Shown in pieces: positions 22,801-32,201 of a stretch of 64,000 nucleotides of DNA. Source of the stretch: Nectonema munidae. Its lineage: Eukaryota > Nematomorpha > Nectonematoida > Nectonematidae. The position numbers were made by a program, and so were the translations under genes. Within the stretch, counting starts at the first letter, position 1, and each line of letters begins with the position of its first letter. The notes under the pieces were generated by a model. That model saw only the letters and a program-made list of their open reading frames with translations, was not told the DNA's origin and did no database searches. The stretch spans positions 1 through 64,000 of the forward strand of contig JAUIRK010000830.1 of NCBI GenBank assembly GCA_030549495.1, written 5' to 3'.

Positions 22801-23314
22801 GTTCAAATTGTAAAAAAAGGATGTAGCGGAATTACAAAAAGGTGTGCGTAATTGAAAAAGGATGTGACGGAACTAAAATGATACACATCTTTTAAGCTAT
22901 AAATAACTTTGTAATGTTTTTAAAAAAACGTTATCAACTAGAAAATATTTCAACTATGTTATTGAAATTATAATAAAGGCAAAATTCATTTTTATAGGGA
23001 AATATATTGAAATACTGGCGACCATTATAAAAGTAATATATTTCAAGTATTTTAACCAAGACAATTTTATTTAATACCAATAAAAAAATTAGAACAGTAC
23101 CATTACTAGCACAATTGCCTCCTTGCCAACCGCCTGCAACGTTAATGACAGCGCATAATTTTGTATTTTTTCCAAAAGACTCCAGGTGTTTATTAACCCA
23201 ATCAAGGACAAAATTTGATTGAGACATAAAAGAGTCGTTAACGTCCACAAGAATTTCAATGTCTACCTTCTTAGCGTTAGTGCCTACGCTTTTGTTCCCA
23301 ACACCCAACACCTT
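13768..23314 (-). CDS. QDPR: Dihydropteridine reductase homologue, N-terminal exon missing
   Basis: Four exons, read right to left, join in phase: 23314-23101, 15536-15287, 15236-15153 and (less sure) 13840-13768, giving 206 codons against 236-244 in animals. The enzyme reduces quinonoid dihydrobiopterin with NADH, recycling tetrahydrobiopterin for aromatic amino acid hydroxylases in the cytosol. Matches to human QDPR include [10 protein letters not shown] (DSFTEQADQV), VAGGWQGGN (VAGGWAGGN), [14 protein letters not shown] (QSIWTSTISSHLAT) and [20 protein letters not shown]. The short-chain dehydrogenase YxxxK pair is present in [11 protein letters not shown]. The first 30 or so residues with the Gly-rich NADH loop were not found between 23315 and 33000. 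The Asp that follows the second strand in the mammalian enzyme seems replaced by Gly (VLGVGN). Large introns are full of transposons. Confidence 0.88.
13841..15152 (-). other. QDPR intron between third and last exon
   Basis: 1312 bp of AT-rich DNA without a recognised repeat. Confidence 0.5.
15153..15236 (-). CDS. QDPR: QDPR exon ([12 protein letters not shown])
   Basis: 84 nt between an acceptor TCGATTTAG and a donor GTATAT. It joins upstream as [21 protein letters not shown], as in other animals ([21 protein letters not shown]). The intron to the previous exon is only 50 bp. Confidence 0.9.
15287..15536 (-). CDS. QDPR: QDPR exon with the YxxxK catalytic pair
   Basis: 250 nt from acceptor GTTTGATAG to donor GTAAAT. 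It contains [25 protein letters not shown] and [14 protein letters not shown]. Length and phase match the flanking exons exactly. Confidence 0.93.
16035..16165 (+). repeat. Solo fragment of a MULE long terminal inverted repeat
   Basis: GAAGATAGGCCAGCTAGAGAG and the following ACTTACTT...AGATTTTC match the inner half of the right terminal repeat at 50440-50650. No matching partner or transposase lies nearby. Confidence 0.7.
16523..16665 (+). repeat. tRNA-derived SINE, copy 1
   Basis: A-box-like TTGGTTGAGATGAT and B-box GGGTTCGATTCC are followed by a shared body (AATTTGTTCATAGTTTGACA ... ATACACCC). It is a clear relative of the copy at 21160-21300. Confidence 0.75.
16740..17375 (+). pseudogene. 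hAT transposase relic (first hAT family)
   Basis: Broken frames read [23 protein letters not shown] followed by [14 protein letters not shown], and near the end [16 protein letters not shown] then [12 protein letters not shown]. These are typical of the hAT core (VLTRWGTWLEAALFYADNF) and of the C-terminal dimerisation helix (VERSFSxYKNIL). Several stops and frame changes are present, and terminal repeats were not identified. Confidence 0.8.
17376..18160. other. No recognisable feature
   Basis: QDPR intron sequence without motifs or terminal repeats that I can match. Confidence 0.4.
18161..19340 (-). mobile_element. LINE with APE endonuclease and RT, decayed, 5' to 3' leftwards
   Basis: Read on the minus strand: a His/Thr/Pro-rich stretch that may end ORF1 (19339-19118), the endonuclease start [15 protein letters not shown] with [13 protein letters not shown] (normally the catalytic QETKL) and DGGLITYI (19128-18886), then RT blocks [12 protein letters not shown] and [13 protein letters not shown] (18804-18604), [10 protein letters not shown] (around 18530), and an unusual [10 protein letters not shown] where ADD is expected. 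Most of the endonuclease and the RT start are deleted near 18850, and frames shift at least three times. It is unusually GC-rich and T/G-skewed for this window, so it may be a younger arrival than the AT-rich repeats. Confidence 0.85.
19448..20670 (+). mobile_element. Left end of a hAT element (CAGGGGCGCACATCC family), interrupted by a MITE
   Basis: It starts CAGGGGCGCACATCC, the exact inverse of the sequence ending at 26052. The first 110 bp match the short copy at 34910-35072. The part after the MITE (20518-20670, AGAGTGTATTCAGCG ... CACTAGTTTAAAAA) matches the inverted fragment at 46775-46945. A CG-flanked G tract lies near the end. Confidence 0.85.
19558..20517. mobile_element. hAT-like MITE of ACAATTCGCCCC repeats, with 8-bp target duplication
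   Basis: The element at 19566-20509 begins GATCCTCAGACATTCGCCCC and ends GGGGCAAAATGTCTGCCGACC, which are inverted repeats. It is flanked by CTTTAAAA on both sides (19558-19565 and 20510-20517). The left third is an imperfect array of about 27-bp units built on GACAATTCGCCCCATTATT. The right end carries four inverted units (GGGGCGAATTGTCTAT). It is non-coding. The empty target site is present in the related element at about 35010-35030. Confidence 0.9.
21160..21300 (+). repeat. tRNA-derived SINE, copy 2
   Basis: GGTTGGTTGAGATGATGGAC (A box) and GGATTCGATTCC (B box) are followed by the same body as at 16523-16665, ending near GATGTACC. It is better preserved than copy 1. Confidence 0.8.
21533..21863. 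mobile_element. Second copy of the ACAATTCGCCCC MITE, shorter
   Basis: The element at 21541-21855 runs from GGTCGATAGACATTTCGCCCC to GGGGCGAAATATCCGAGGACC. Flanks AATCTAAC and AAACTAAC agree at 7 of 8 positions. Its left part is the inverted match of 20310-20460 in the first copy (ACAAATTGTCTCATAGGC, ATTCTTGTTTATTTTATCTC). Confidence 0.82.
22230..22330. other. Short GC-rich island, unidentified
   Basis: About 90 bp near 50 percent GC inside very AT-rich DNA. On the minus strand a 38-codon frame starting [14 protein letters not shown] and ending [12 protein letters not shown] crosses it. I recognise no family. It could be a small exon, a piece of transposon, or chance. Confidence 0.25.
23101..23314 (-). 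CDS. QDPR: QDPR exon with VAGGWxGGN motif
   Basis: 214 nt from acceptor TTTTTTAG to donor GTACTG. It reads [16 protein letters not shown] then [15 protein letters not shown], and ends GGNCASN plus one base. Splicing to 15536 gives GGNCASNDFIENCD, the same length as human GGNAKSKSLFKNCD. The exon lies between the two ends of the hAT family at 19448 and 26052. Confidence 0.9.
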
Positions 23315-24829
23315 CTAAAAAATTATGTACATGAAACTAAAAATAACAACAAGAAATCTTGGGCATCCTAGAAATTTAACTACAGAAAATGGAAGAACCC
23401 CGTTTTCATTTCTCAAATTAATTTTTTTAATGTCTTGATCTCTAAAGGTTTTTAACTTTGATAGCAGAAACAAATTATACTTCAACGCTTTGAAGACCAC
23501 TATCCCAAGAAAACAAAATCGTCTACTTTAAGTATATAATATTCGGTCAAAAAAGAAAGCTGGCAATCAGTCTTCAAAATGTGGGTGCATAAAAGCTTAA
23601 ATTATGATTAAGGCCGTTCTAAAATTTCAATCTATTTAAACACTCTTGCCTGCCTGTAATGAAATCTAATTATCGCTTTGAAAAATTAGCAGTGTCGTTG
23701 AAAATGTGGTAAGTATACTTTAGAGAGAAATAAGATTCTTGATAATAAAAGAAAAAGGAATATACAAAAGTATACGTAAAATATTTATTGAAAATCGAAA
23801 GTAATTTTTGTTATAAAATTTAAGTTTTCTATTAGCACACCTTTTGACTAGGTCTGGCATTTCAACGTGATAACTGTAAAAATATGCACTTTTAGCATGT
23901 TGAAGAGAACTTTAAAAGCTACGAAATTATAGTAGAAGAAGCAGATATTCAAGTCCTAGAATTTGAAAAGCTTGCACATGTCTTCATAGAATGATACAAA
24001 GGTTATAAAACAGCTAAAAATTCTCACTTGTTGCACTTCCACAAAGAAGACGTACATTACAAGAGATTTTGATTCTAGAATTACTTTTTTTTATAATTTT
24101 CAAAATTTATTATAAAACAATTTTTGTCCTATGAACACACACCACCATTATTACCCGACATTATACTTGCATTGTAAGCTCTCAATCCCACCACAACTGC
24201 ACAGATTTTATGAAGTCAAATTACCTTGTTTGAAATTCTGATTGCACCAACCTTCTAGTTCAGTGCTTTTGAAGTTCGTGTGCTGCGAAGAAGTTTCATT
24301 GGGATTGAGAAGAGGCACTGAGTGAATTGTTTTTTTTCGTAAAATATTGCACCCATATCGGGTCATTTGCCATTTTTTCCAATAAATCACATTTAAAAAG
24401 AATAAACAAGAAAGTCTTTGAATTAAGTACTTTTTTTTCTTTTATTGCTTTGCATGCCTAATTTGTAAATGTGCATAAAATTAAATGCAAAAAAGGCTAG
24501 TGGGGAAGAGGAATATATCCTTTGTGTTCTGAAGTGTTAGCATCCACTTTTTTAAGGCCTCTCAAGTGAAGCTTGCGCTGGTAGTGAAGCACTCGAGTTC
24601 AATAAACAAAAATATTGGTTGAACGATTGCACAAATTCATGCTTGATAAATAACATCTGAATGTTTTTGCAAAATATTAAGTATGGTTTGAAAACTTTCA
24701 AAAAATATCTGTTATCAAAACCCACAACATAGCAGAACAGTTAATATTACCTTGCTGCAAAGATATATTAATGTGCTAAGAAGTTCTGAAGTTGAAGCTA
24801 TCAAACGATAGAAGGCTAATATGAGAGAT
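23315..24829. other. Region upstream of the QDPR exon, no first exon found
   Basis: I searched the minus strand by eye for the VYGGxGxLG start of QDPR and did not find it. The right part (24130-24830) may be the decayed N-terminal half of the hAT transposase that follows. Confidence 0.35.
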
Positions 24830-26052
24830 GTCTGATGACATGCCAGACGTGGTTTTATTGATTCGGAATTCGATTTTCAAATTTCTTGCTCAGATTGATG
24901 AAACAATGGATGCTGCACACTCGTCTCAGCCTTATGTGTAGGCACAATGTGTATATGACAAGAACCAGGTAGACAATTTTTTATTTTGCGAAACTCAGCA
25001 ATAGAACAACTGTAAGAGAAACATTTGACAAAGTGATACATTTTTTTACAGCACATGCTATTAAGTCGGAATTTGGCTAAGCATAAATCTCCAGATGTAG
25101 TTGGTACCCAGTGCGCCGAGCCATAAAACCATACCTGATGAGTTGAAAAATGTTTTCAATGAAGTCATTAAACAGTGTATTTCATTAAAGCAAATGCTTC
25201 AAATCCTGTTTGTTTTCAATTTGAAAAACTCTCGTTGCACTATAACGTGAGGTTGCTTTCCTAAGGGAAATTTTCCAAGCGATACTATGGAAAGAAATAC
25301 AGCAATTTGTGGAAGGCAGACTAGACATGCACGTAGAAATTTCTGAGGTCCGTTTTCATATATTTCTATCATTTTTACTGAACATATTTGAATAATTGAA
25401 TTCCTTTAACCTTGCGCTGCAAGGAAAAGAGATCAAAGTACTCCACTGTAATAAAAAAATGTTAGCTTTTGAAATGAGCTGGGATAATTGCATTCTTTGA
25501 CAAGAAAAATTTTGCTCGATTTTCGAACATATTTATTGATGAAAATAAGATTTTCATTAATAAAAATGCCTTGGAGGCCATAAAACACCGTGTAGCATGC
25601 CAAGAAATTTCTCTTTATTTTCTTAATCTACAAAAATCTGAAAAATACTATCAATTTATCAAAAACCCGTTTATAATGTCGATTAGTAATCTGGCCTCAG
25701 AAGACTTCTTAATTCAAGAACAATTTATTGATTTGGTTAATGATTGATGAGGGATTGATTGAACATGTTTTTCTCAAATATCTCATAGCGATTGAAATCC
25801 TATCCTTGCAAATATTGCTCTGAATCGATTTATCACTACATATGAGTGTGAGCAAGCGTTTTTAATGCTACTTGCCATTGAAACTAAATCCCGAAACCGA
25901 TTGGAAGTGAGCAATGATATAAAAGTTGCCTTGGCCAAAACAGCCAAATTTAGACAAACTGGTTTAGACAAAGATGTCATCCATCCCATTGAGATTTGGA
26001 TTGTTCAGTCAATTCCAAGAACTTCCCCCCCCCCTCCGGATGTGCGCCCCTG
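24830..26052 (+). mobile_element. hAT transposase C-terminal half and right end, decayed
   Basis: Plus-strand fragments read PDVVLLIRNSIFKFLAQIDE with NFLFCE, ELKNVFNEVIK, DFLIQEQFIDLV, and finally TTYECEQAF joined to IETKSRNRLEVSNDIKVALA. The last is the standard hAT dimerisation helix (CExxFSxLxxIKTKxRNRLxV) of the SCAND3/ZBED-like group. It ends in GGATGTGCGCCCCTG at 26052, the inverse of the end at 19448. Many stops are present, so it is inactive. No 8-bp duplication links 19440-19447 (ATATATTT) with 26053-26060 (GTTTGAAT). Confidence 0.85.
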
Positions 26053-26289
26053 GTTTGAATGCCGCCCGCTTTCTATACTGTAGCAAGATGAGGGAGAAAA
26101 AGGCAGTATATAATAAATTTTCATTTTCAGACGAAAGCAATGTTTAATAACTCGTTTACCCAAAACTACACTCAATTTTGAAAAGATAAAATAGCAAAGA
26201 TCATTCTAACTTAATTTACTGCCAATTATTAGTTCTGCGAAATTAAATTAATCAACAAAGTCTATTATAAGTTTAAGCATACTAGAAGT

Positions 26290-26760
26290 AAGATTATTGG
26301 AAAAATACATGGCTTTACATTTGTTGTTAACTTCTAAGGAGTTTTCATGCAGCCATTTCACAACTGAATTAAAACAATTTGACTCTATAGAATTATCATT
26401 ATAGAATATCTTAATTATGATTATAGAATTATCAGCGTATAATAAGAGGTCAATATCAAAACTAGCATCAGAAATATCATTTGTAAATCACAAGGATTAG
26501 AGGCCCGAGTATCGAACCCTGAGAAACCACACACCCAAGTAATTTAAAATCAGATAGTATTTTATTGGCAAATTCTGTCTGAAACTTGGAGTCTAAGCGC
26601 GAAGCTAAAAGATTACGGGAAGCTAAATCATATCCGTAAATAAAAATTTTACAATACGGTGAAGGATGGAGTTAAATGCGTTTGATAAATCAAAAAACTG
26701 AAATTACGGATAACTTATACAAATATTGTGTAATTTTATCAGCAATAATTAAATGAAGTA
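26290..26760 (-). mobile_element. LINE reverse-transcriptase relic, minus strand
   Basis: Read on the minus strand: DLSNAFNSILHRIVKFL, then a region reading RLDSKFQTEFANKILS, then VVSQGSILGPLILVIY, then LLLYADNSIIIIK (normally YADD) and VKWLHENSLEVNN. Several stops and shifts. CR1/Jockey-like order of RT blocks. Confidence 0.8.
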
Positions 26761-27164
26761 AAACGATTGGACCGAAGGTACAAACAAAAAGTGAACCTGA
26801 TGAATAAATATATAAGGGTAACCAAAACTTTAAGTTTAATTTGAATCATGTAAATACCATATTTATCCTCACAATTGTTCTTCATATTAAAAACAGTTAT
26901 ATCATTACTTAACAATAAATATTGATTTAATTGAATTAAAAATATATTAAATGAGTTACTATCATTAGTTAGAGGGATTCAAAGGAAGTTAAGTCAAGAT
27001 CAAAAGGTACAACATGGTAAAATAGAGTCATGAACCAAAAATTCTAAGCCAAAATGAGAAGAGTTAAAAATCCTGGGATAAGAATTGGTAAATTCAAGAC
27101 TCAGGAGGATAGGTATCACTTTACAAAGTTTCTTATAAGCCGATAATTTTTAGTGGGTAACTAT
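26761..27164. other. Probably further decayed LINE, nothing specific
   Basis: It continues from the minus-strand RT relic towards its 5' side but carries no motif that I can name. Confidence 0.3.
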
Positions 27165-27180
27165 TATTTTAATTTATATT

Positions 27181-27280
27181 CTCAATTAGATATGAATGAT
27201 TAAGATGAGGAATCGAACCCAGACGAACTAAAATAAGACCCTAGGTTCCAACCACTACGATCTCGTCACCTTAGAATTCA
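27181..27280 (-). repeat. tRNA-derived SINE fragment, minus strand
   Basis: On the minus strand, GATCGTAGTGGTTGGAACC (A-box-like) is followed by CTGGGTTCGATTCCTCATC (B box) at tRNA spacing. It sits just left of the piggyBac element. Confidence 0.6.
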
Positions 27281-27418
27281 TCCTCCGCAATATTATTTTC
27301 AATATTAACCACAAAATTAGAAAAGATTTTAATTCAAAAACTAAATTATTAGTAAAAAAATCAAAATTTAAAGGATGAAAATTATTATAAAAGATTTTAA
27401 ATGTTCGATAATATTTTT

Positions 27419-29574
27419 CCCTAGGAAGCCCAAAAATTTTGCCTACCTAGAAAGCCCATACCGGTCAATTGACCGGTTTAATTTTGTTTACAGTTTTTTT
27501 TAAAATCTAGAAACTATACAGCATTTAAAAATACTGATTTATTTTTTTTGAACACGCTGTAAAATATATTACATAAAATATAAAAATTAAAATATTATTT
27601 TAATTTTTTTTACTAAAATATATAATTTTTAAACTAAAAATATTTTTAAACTTTAAAATAAAATGGCGTGGCAAATGATTAATATTTCAAAAAATAAAAG
27701 TTTGCTTTTAAATGATTCCGATTCAATAAGTGACAGTTTTAATCCGAAAATTCTTTTTTTTCTTCAAACAATATTTCAAGTTATAGTGAAACAAGTTCTC
27801 AAAGTGAAACATCTTTAGAAACAGAACATATTCGCTTATTTGAAACATACTTTGAAAGTAAAGATGGAACGAAATGGAGTGAAAATCCTTGTAGAACAAC
27901 AAAAAGTTCAAGTAAAAATATTGTTCATCAAAGAGGTGGTCCAACAAAATTTATTTCTTCTAGAACTCAAAGCATCAAAGATGTTTTTGAAGAACTATTT
28001 GGAATACATAATATAAATATAATTGTGCAAAAAACAATAGAAAAAGCACAATGACATAAATTTTAGTATTGATGAAGTGGAATTGAAAGCTTTTTTTGGC
28101 TTGTGTATTTTGAGAGGCGTTTTGAAGGGGAAAAACGAACCTTTATATACATTTTGGGAGGAAAAATATGGGAAGAAAATCTTTAGAGAAACTCTTTCAA
28201 AAAATAAGTTCAAAAGTATTCTTAGGTATATAAGATTTGATGATAGCAGTACGAGGATATCTAGAAAGCAATCCGACAAATTTGCTCCCATGCGTGATTT
28301 ATGGAAATTAGTTATGAAAAACTGCGAAAAAAGCTACAAACCATATTTTAACGTTACGATTGACGAGCAATTATTTCCTTGTAAGAGTAAATCTTCCTTT
28401 ATGCAATATATGGCATCTAAGCCGGGCAAATTTGGTATCAAGTTTTGAATGATTTGCGATACAGAATCTTATTACATTCTAAACTCCTATCCATATGTGG
28501 GAAAAGAGGAAAGAATCGGTTTGTTATCAGAAAGTATCGTCATGAATCTGATTGAACCGTATAAAAATCAAGGATTTACCGTTGATTTCTTTACAAATCT
28601 GAATTTAGCACAAAAACTTCTACGACAAAAAACTACTTTAGTAGGTACTATGCGGTCCAATAAAAAAGAAATTCCTACTGAAATTAAAATGAACAAAAGT
28701 AATCACCTTTATGATACCAAATATGCTTTTACCCTTGATGATAACATATCTCTATTATGTTATAAAGCTAAAAAAAATAAAGTGGTGTACATCCTATCAT
28801 CCATGCATGATAAAATCGAATTTTCATCATCTAAAAAAAAGAAATCAAACACAATTTTATTTTATAATTCCACAAAAGGAGGAGTTGACACAGCAGACGA
28901 AATGTTGAAAACATATTCAACTAAATGTGCCACAAAAAGGTGGCCTTTATCAGTATTTTTTAACTTGATAGACATTATCTGCCTAAATTCTTTTATAATA
29001 TGCACAAAGCTTGAAATATTTATGGCAAGCAGAAGAAAGTTTCTTATTGAATTAGGAGACTAATTCATCCTAATTTACTTATCGCCAGATCTTCAACAAA
29101 TAATATTGAAAAAGAAACACGAAGAACAACATATAGAGTATGTATGAAAAATAAAACAAAAGTAAGTTGCAATGGATGTTCGAAATACATTTGTGGTACT
29201 TGTTCAGTAAAAGTTTGTGAAAAGTGCATTTTGAAAAAATAAATTCAAATTGAAAATTTTATTTTTTAGTTTTATAAATTTGTTTTTTAATAAATAAAAA
29301 TGATAATAATAATTTAATTAACAAATAGAGATTTTTAAGTTTACATAATTCTATATTATGCAGACCGATCAATTGACCGGTCTGGGCTTTCTAGATATAT
29401 TTTGAATCAGTGGTAAGACTTTTGCCAACCATGACAAATTTTTTACTGTATACCGTAGGGAACAATGTTAAATTTAGACTTGTGAAATATCCACTGAAAA
29501 TAACGGAAATTTTTTTTCCAATGAAGTTTTTAAATGAATCTAGCGGTCAATTGACCGGTATGGGCTTCCTAGGG
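27419..29574 (+). mobile_element. piggyBac transposon, 2.16 kb, nearly complete but inactive
   Basis: Terminal 13-bp inverted repeats are perfect: CCCTAGGAAGCCC at 27419 and its inverse ending at 29574. The right end abuts TTAA (29575-29578), the piggyBac target; the left TTAA is lost. A 16-bp palindrome CCGGTCAATTGACCGG lies 42 bp inside the left end. Relatives lie near 29360-29385 (with GGGCTTTCTA) and 29544-29559, so there are asymmetric subterminal repeats. The transposase fills 27663-29242 on the plus strand. Confidence 0.93.
27663..29242 (+). pseudogene. piggyBac transposase with C-terminal Cys-rich finger, broken
   Basis: It begins MAWQMINISKNKS, with a Ser-rich N-terminus. The DDE_Tnp_1_7 domain follows: FFGLCILRGVLKGK, the first Asp in NVTIDEQLFPC, the region of the second Asp in FTVDFFTNLNLAQK (the usual Asn after Asp is missing), and the third in KGGVDTADEML. 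The last part, after a frame change near 29060, is a Cys-rich domain with CNGCSKYICGTCSVKVCEKC. A shift near a T tract at 27750, another near 28050, and a TGA at 28446 where Trp is expected (KFGIKF-stop-MICD) also break it. The longest open piece is 28449-29063 (204 codons). Few breaks over 1.6 kb suggest a moderately recent copy. Confidence 0.92.
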
Positions 29575-29578
29575 TTAA

Positions 29579-30309
29579 GTTTTTGATATAAACTATAACA
29601 GAACCGTCCCTTTTAAGTAATTGAAAAATTGATTTACAAAAGATTTCGATTTAAAAACTTCACAACACACTCTACCAAGTGAACCCGTAAATCCATATAT
29701 CAGAACAATTTTTGAAGCTGATGACATAAGAAAATTGAAATAAAGAAAGTAGGAAAAAAAATTTTAAAAATGAAATTTAACAAAAATATCAAAGCTTCCT
29801 TAGTAAAACTCATCAAATAGGTTTTCGCTCTAATATCTTCAATTATTTAAAAAAGTTGTACATTGTTTTATGTAATAACTCAAGTACAGCTGCTTCTAAT
29901 AACTTCTATTTGAACAAAAAATTGTCATTTGGAAGCTCTTACATACCTGCACTTCAATTCAAATGGTAAATCATTTTTTACAATAATTCATATATAATTT
30001 TATAAATAATTTACCAAAAGATTATTATACTCTTACATGTGCACAAACAAACAGAGACACTGTAATAATTGCTTATGTTTCTCATGATAAATAATTAGCT
30101 CGAAAAAATAAAACAACGCTAACTTTTTAAATTCGATATATGCGGAAATTCAACTCGCTTCTTGATTTACAGTATATTTAAATTTAATTCTCAAAATTCT
30201 ACAAATAGGCACATATGTCAAAAACATTCTTTTTTTTGCCTGTATGTGTGTATGTCCGCTAATAAATGTACGCAGCTAGAATTGACTTTACAACAGAACG
30301 CGGCTAGCA
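29579..30309. other. No recognisable feature
   Basis: Very AT-rich DNA between the piggyBac element and a hAT-like end. No matching repeat seen. Confidence 0.4.
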
Positions 30310-30394
30310 GTTACATTGTGGCGCCTTCGCGGTCCCCCTGAAACTTTTCACGGTCTCCTAGGGGACCGCGAACCCCATTTTGAGAACCTCTGAT
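30310..30394. mobile_element. hAT-type MITE end
   Basis: GCGGTCCCCCTGAAAC and GGGGACCGCGAACCCC, then TTTTGAGAACCTCTG. The last is the inverse of the common hAT end CAGAGGTTCTCAAAA. The opposite end was not found. Confidence 0.5.
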
Positions 30395-31800
30395 TTATAG
30401 AAATATTTGAAAGTATTAGACCTAATATTGAGCCTTGGGAGATCCTATTTTTGATTTGCAAAACTTAAAAAAAAGCCACTCAATTCAACTCTTTGTTTCT
30501 ATTTTCAAGATACTAAACAATAAATAGTAGCGAACTTTTTACAAATTATATTAATTTAAGATTTTAATGATAGACGCGTGAGAAACCTTTAAAAAGTTTT
30601 TGAAAATCAAAAGAAAAGTCAAATACTTTTCTAGATAATTATGTATGTATTTTTAAAAATCTTTTAAAAGTGTTAGTATTATTGTAACTGGTCTATACTT
30701 GTTTAAGCAAATTTTATCTTTTTTTTATTAATTAGTACAACTTTCTTTAACTTAAGTACATCTGAGAAAACACATTTCATCAAGGACAGATTAATAGCAA
30801 AACATTGAAATTACATATATGTCTCTAGTATTATTTTTTCAAACTTGTTTAAGATTAATAAGATTTCTTCCAACCGTGAAGTTTATAACTCGAGCAAACC
30901 TATTTGATCAAAACATAACATTGAAGACTTAAAAAAATTGAGTTGTGTATAGGAAAAATTCTCATTGAATTTAACCGCTATATCACCATTAGCAAGGTTC
31001 TTTCGTATTCTTTAATGTAAATTCTTTTATCAGATTTACCTTTAAGAATATATTAATATTAGACCAGTCTTTTTATATGGAATTTGTGTTTGAAAAAATT
31101 TTAAAGTAAAAGTCTTTTTTTAACTCTTTTATTTTATACTTAATATTATTTCTCAACTCATAGTATTCATTTTTTTTTACTATACTTCTCCTTTTTTGCT
31201 TTTAGCTTATGAAAAAGTTTATCGCGTTTTTTAATCATGGTCAGTATTTTCACTGTCACACAGGGTTTGAATTTATATTTATTCCCCTTAATTTAAACAT
31301 AAGTTGTATATCCTACCATAACAGATACTCTGAAAGTAAAACAATCAAATAAAACACATGGATGTTTATAACACATCTCAATCATTGGCAACCAATTTGT
31401 CCCAGCCGATATCGAGATAAAAAATTCCCATTAAACCTTTCACAATAAAATTTTTAGTTTTTTTTACTATCCAAGCTTATTGTAAGTAAGATTGGAAAAT
31501 AATAGGAAAAATCTGTAATGCAATTATAAACTTTGTATTCTTCAATATTTTTACTTAAAAAAATGATCGATCCGTGTGTCTATAAGTCTAGTCAGCAAAG
31601 TAATTGCGGAAACTAATGATATTAAATTATAAAAACTCCCGACAAAGGAATTATACCGTATAAATAATTAAAATCCCCACAAAAGATATAGAATTTATTT
31701 TTTTCCATACTAAAAACTTACTATTGAATGGCTCGTTGAATTGTTTTAAAAAATTGGTAGTTATTGTTTTTAGATTTTTCATTTACTTTCGATTCAATAA
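30395..31800 (-). mobile_element. LINE relic with APE endonuclease and RT, minus strand
   Basis: Read right to left: endonuclease words FYIFCGDFN (about 31700-31650) and a THGSI-IF block (about 31590-31560, normally SxIDHIF), then decayed sequence, and finally an RT block resembling SQGSILGLILSNI at 30460-30395. Heavily broken. It lies tail to tail with nothing obvious on its left, and head to head with the plus-strand LINE at 32202. Confidence 0.65.
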
Positions 31801-32201
31801 ATCATTGAATTCTACTCTATAATTTATATAAACTTGTTTTCAGAGGCGAATAAGATAGATAATATCAACTTCTATTTTCTTAACTGACTTATCATTACCA
31901 GTATGTGGAATTGAATCTGTTATCATCTGACATTCTAAGACATTCTTTGACTCATATTAATTAATCCTCTCCTTAACATCTTAAATGCTTCAAATACTAT
32001 TTAGGCGATATTCTTTTCGCTTTCACTCAAATAGCCAACTTTGAAAGTTTAACTTGCCTCTTCTAAATACTTTAACAATCCGGAAACATTTTCAAGATTT
32101 CATTCAATATCACAACGATCATTTTAATTAACTTCACACGAAAATAATCCCATATTTAACAAATAACATTACCATACTTCATTCTAAAACTATGAAATAC
32201 C

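Noticed and set aside
22934-23100. Extension of the QDPR exon frame to 22934
   Set aside because: Beyond the GTACTG donor the translation becomes hydrophobic low-complexity sequence without similarity, and the phase to the next exon requires the splice at 23101.
24208-24390. 60-codon minus-strand frame as the missing first exon of QDPR
   Set aside because: It has no glycine-rich NADH loop (VYGGxGxLG) and no similarity to the family.
19448-26052. Calling 19448-26052 one single 6.6-kb hAT element
   Set aside because: No matching 8-bp duplication at the flanks and a phase-consistent host exon inside; annotated as a left-end piece and a right-end piece instead.
28446-28448. TGA at a Trp position in piggyBac as a sign of an altered genetic code
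   Set aside because: Host genes use TGG for Trp and the element has other breaks; a simple TGG to TGA mutation explains it.
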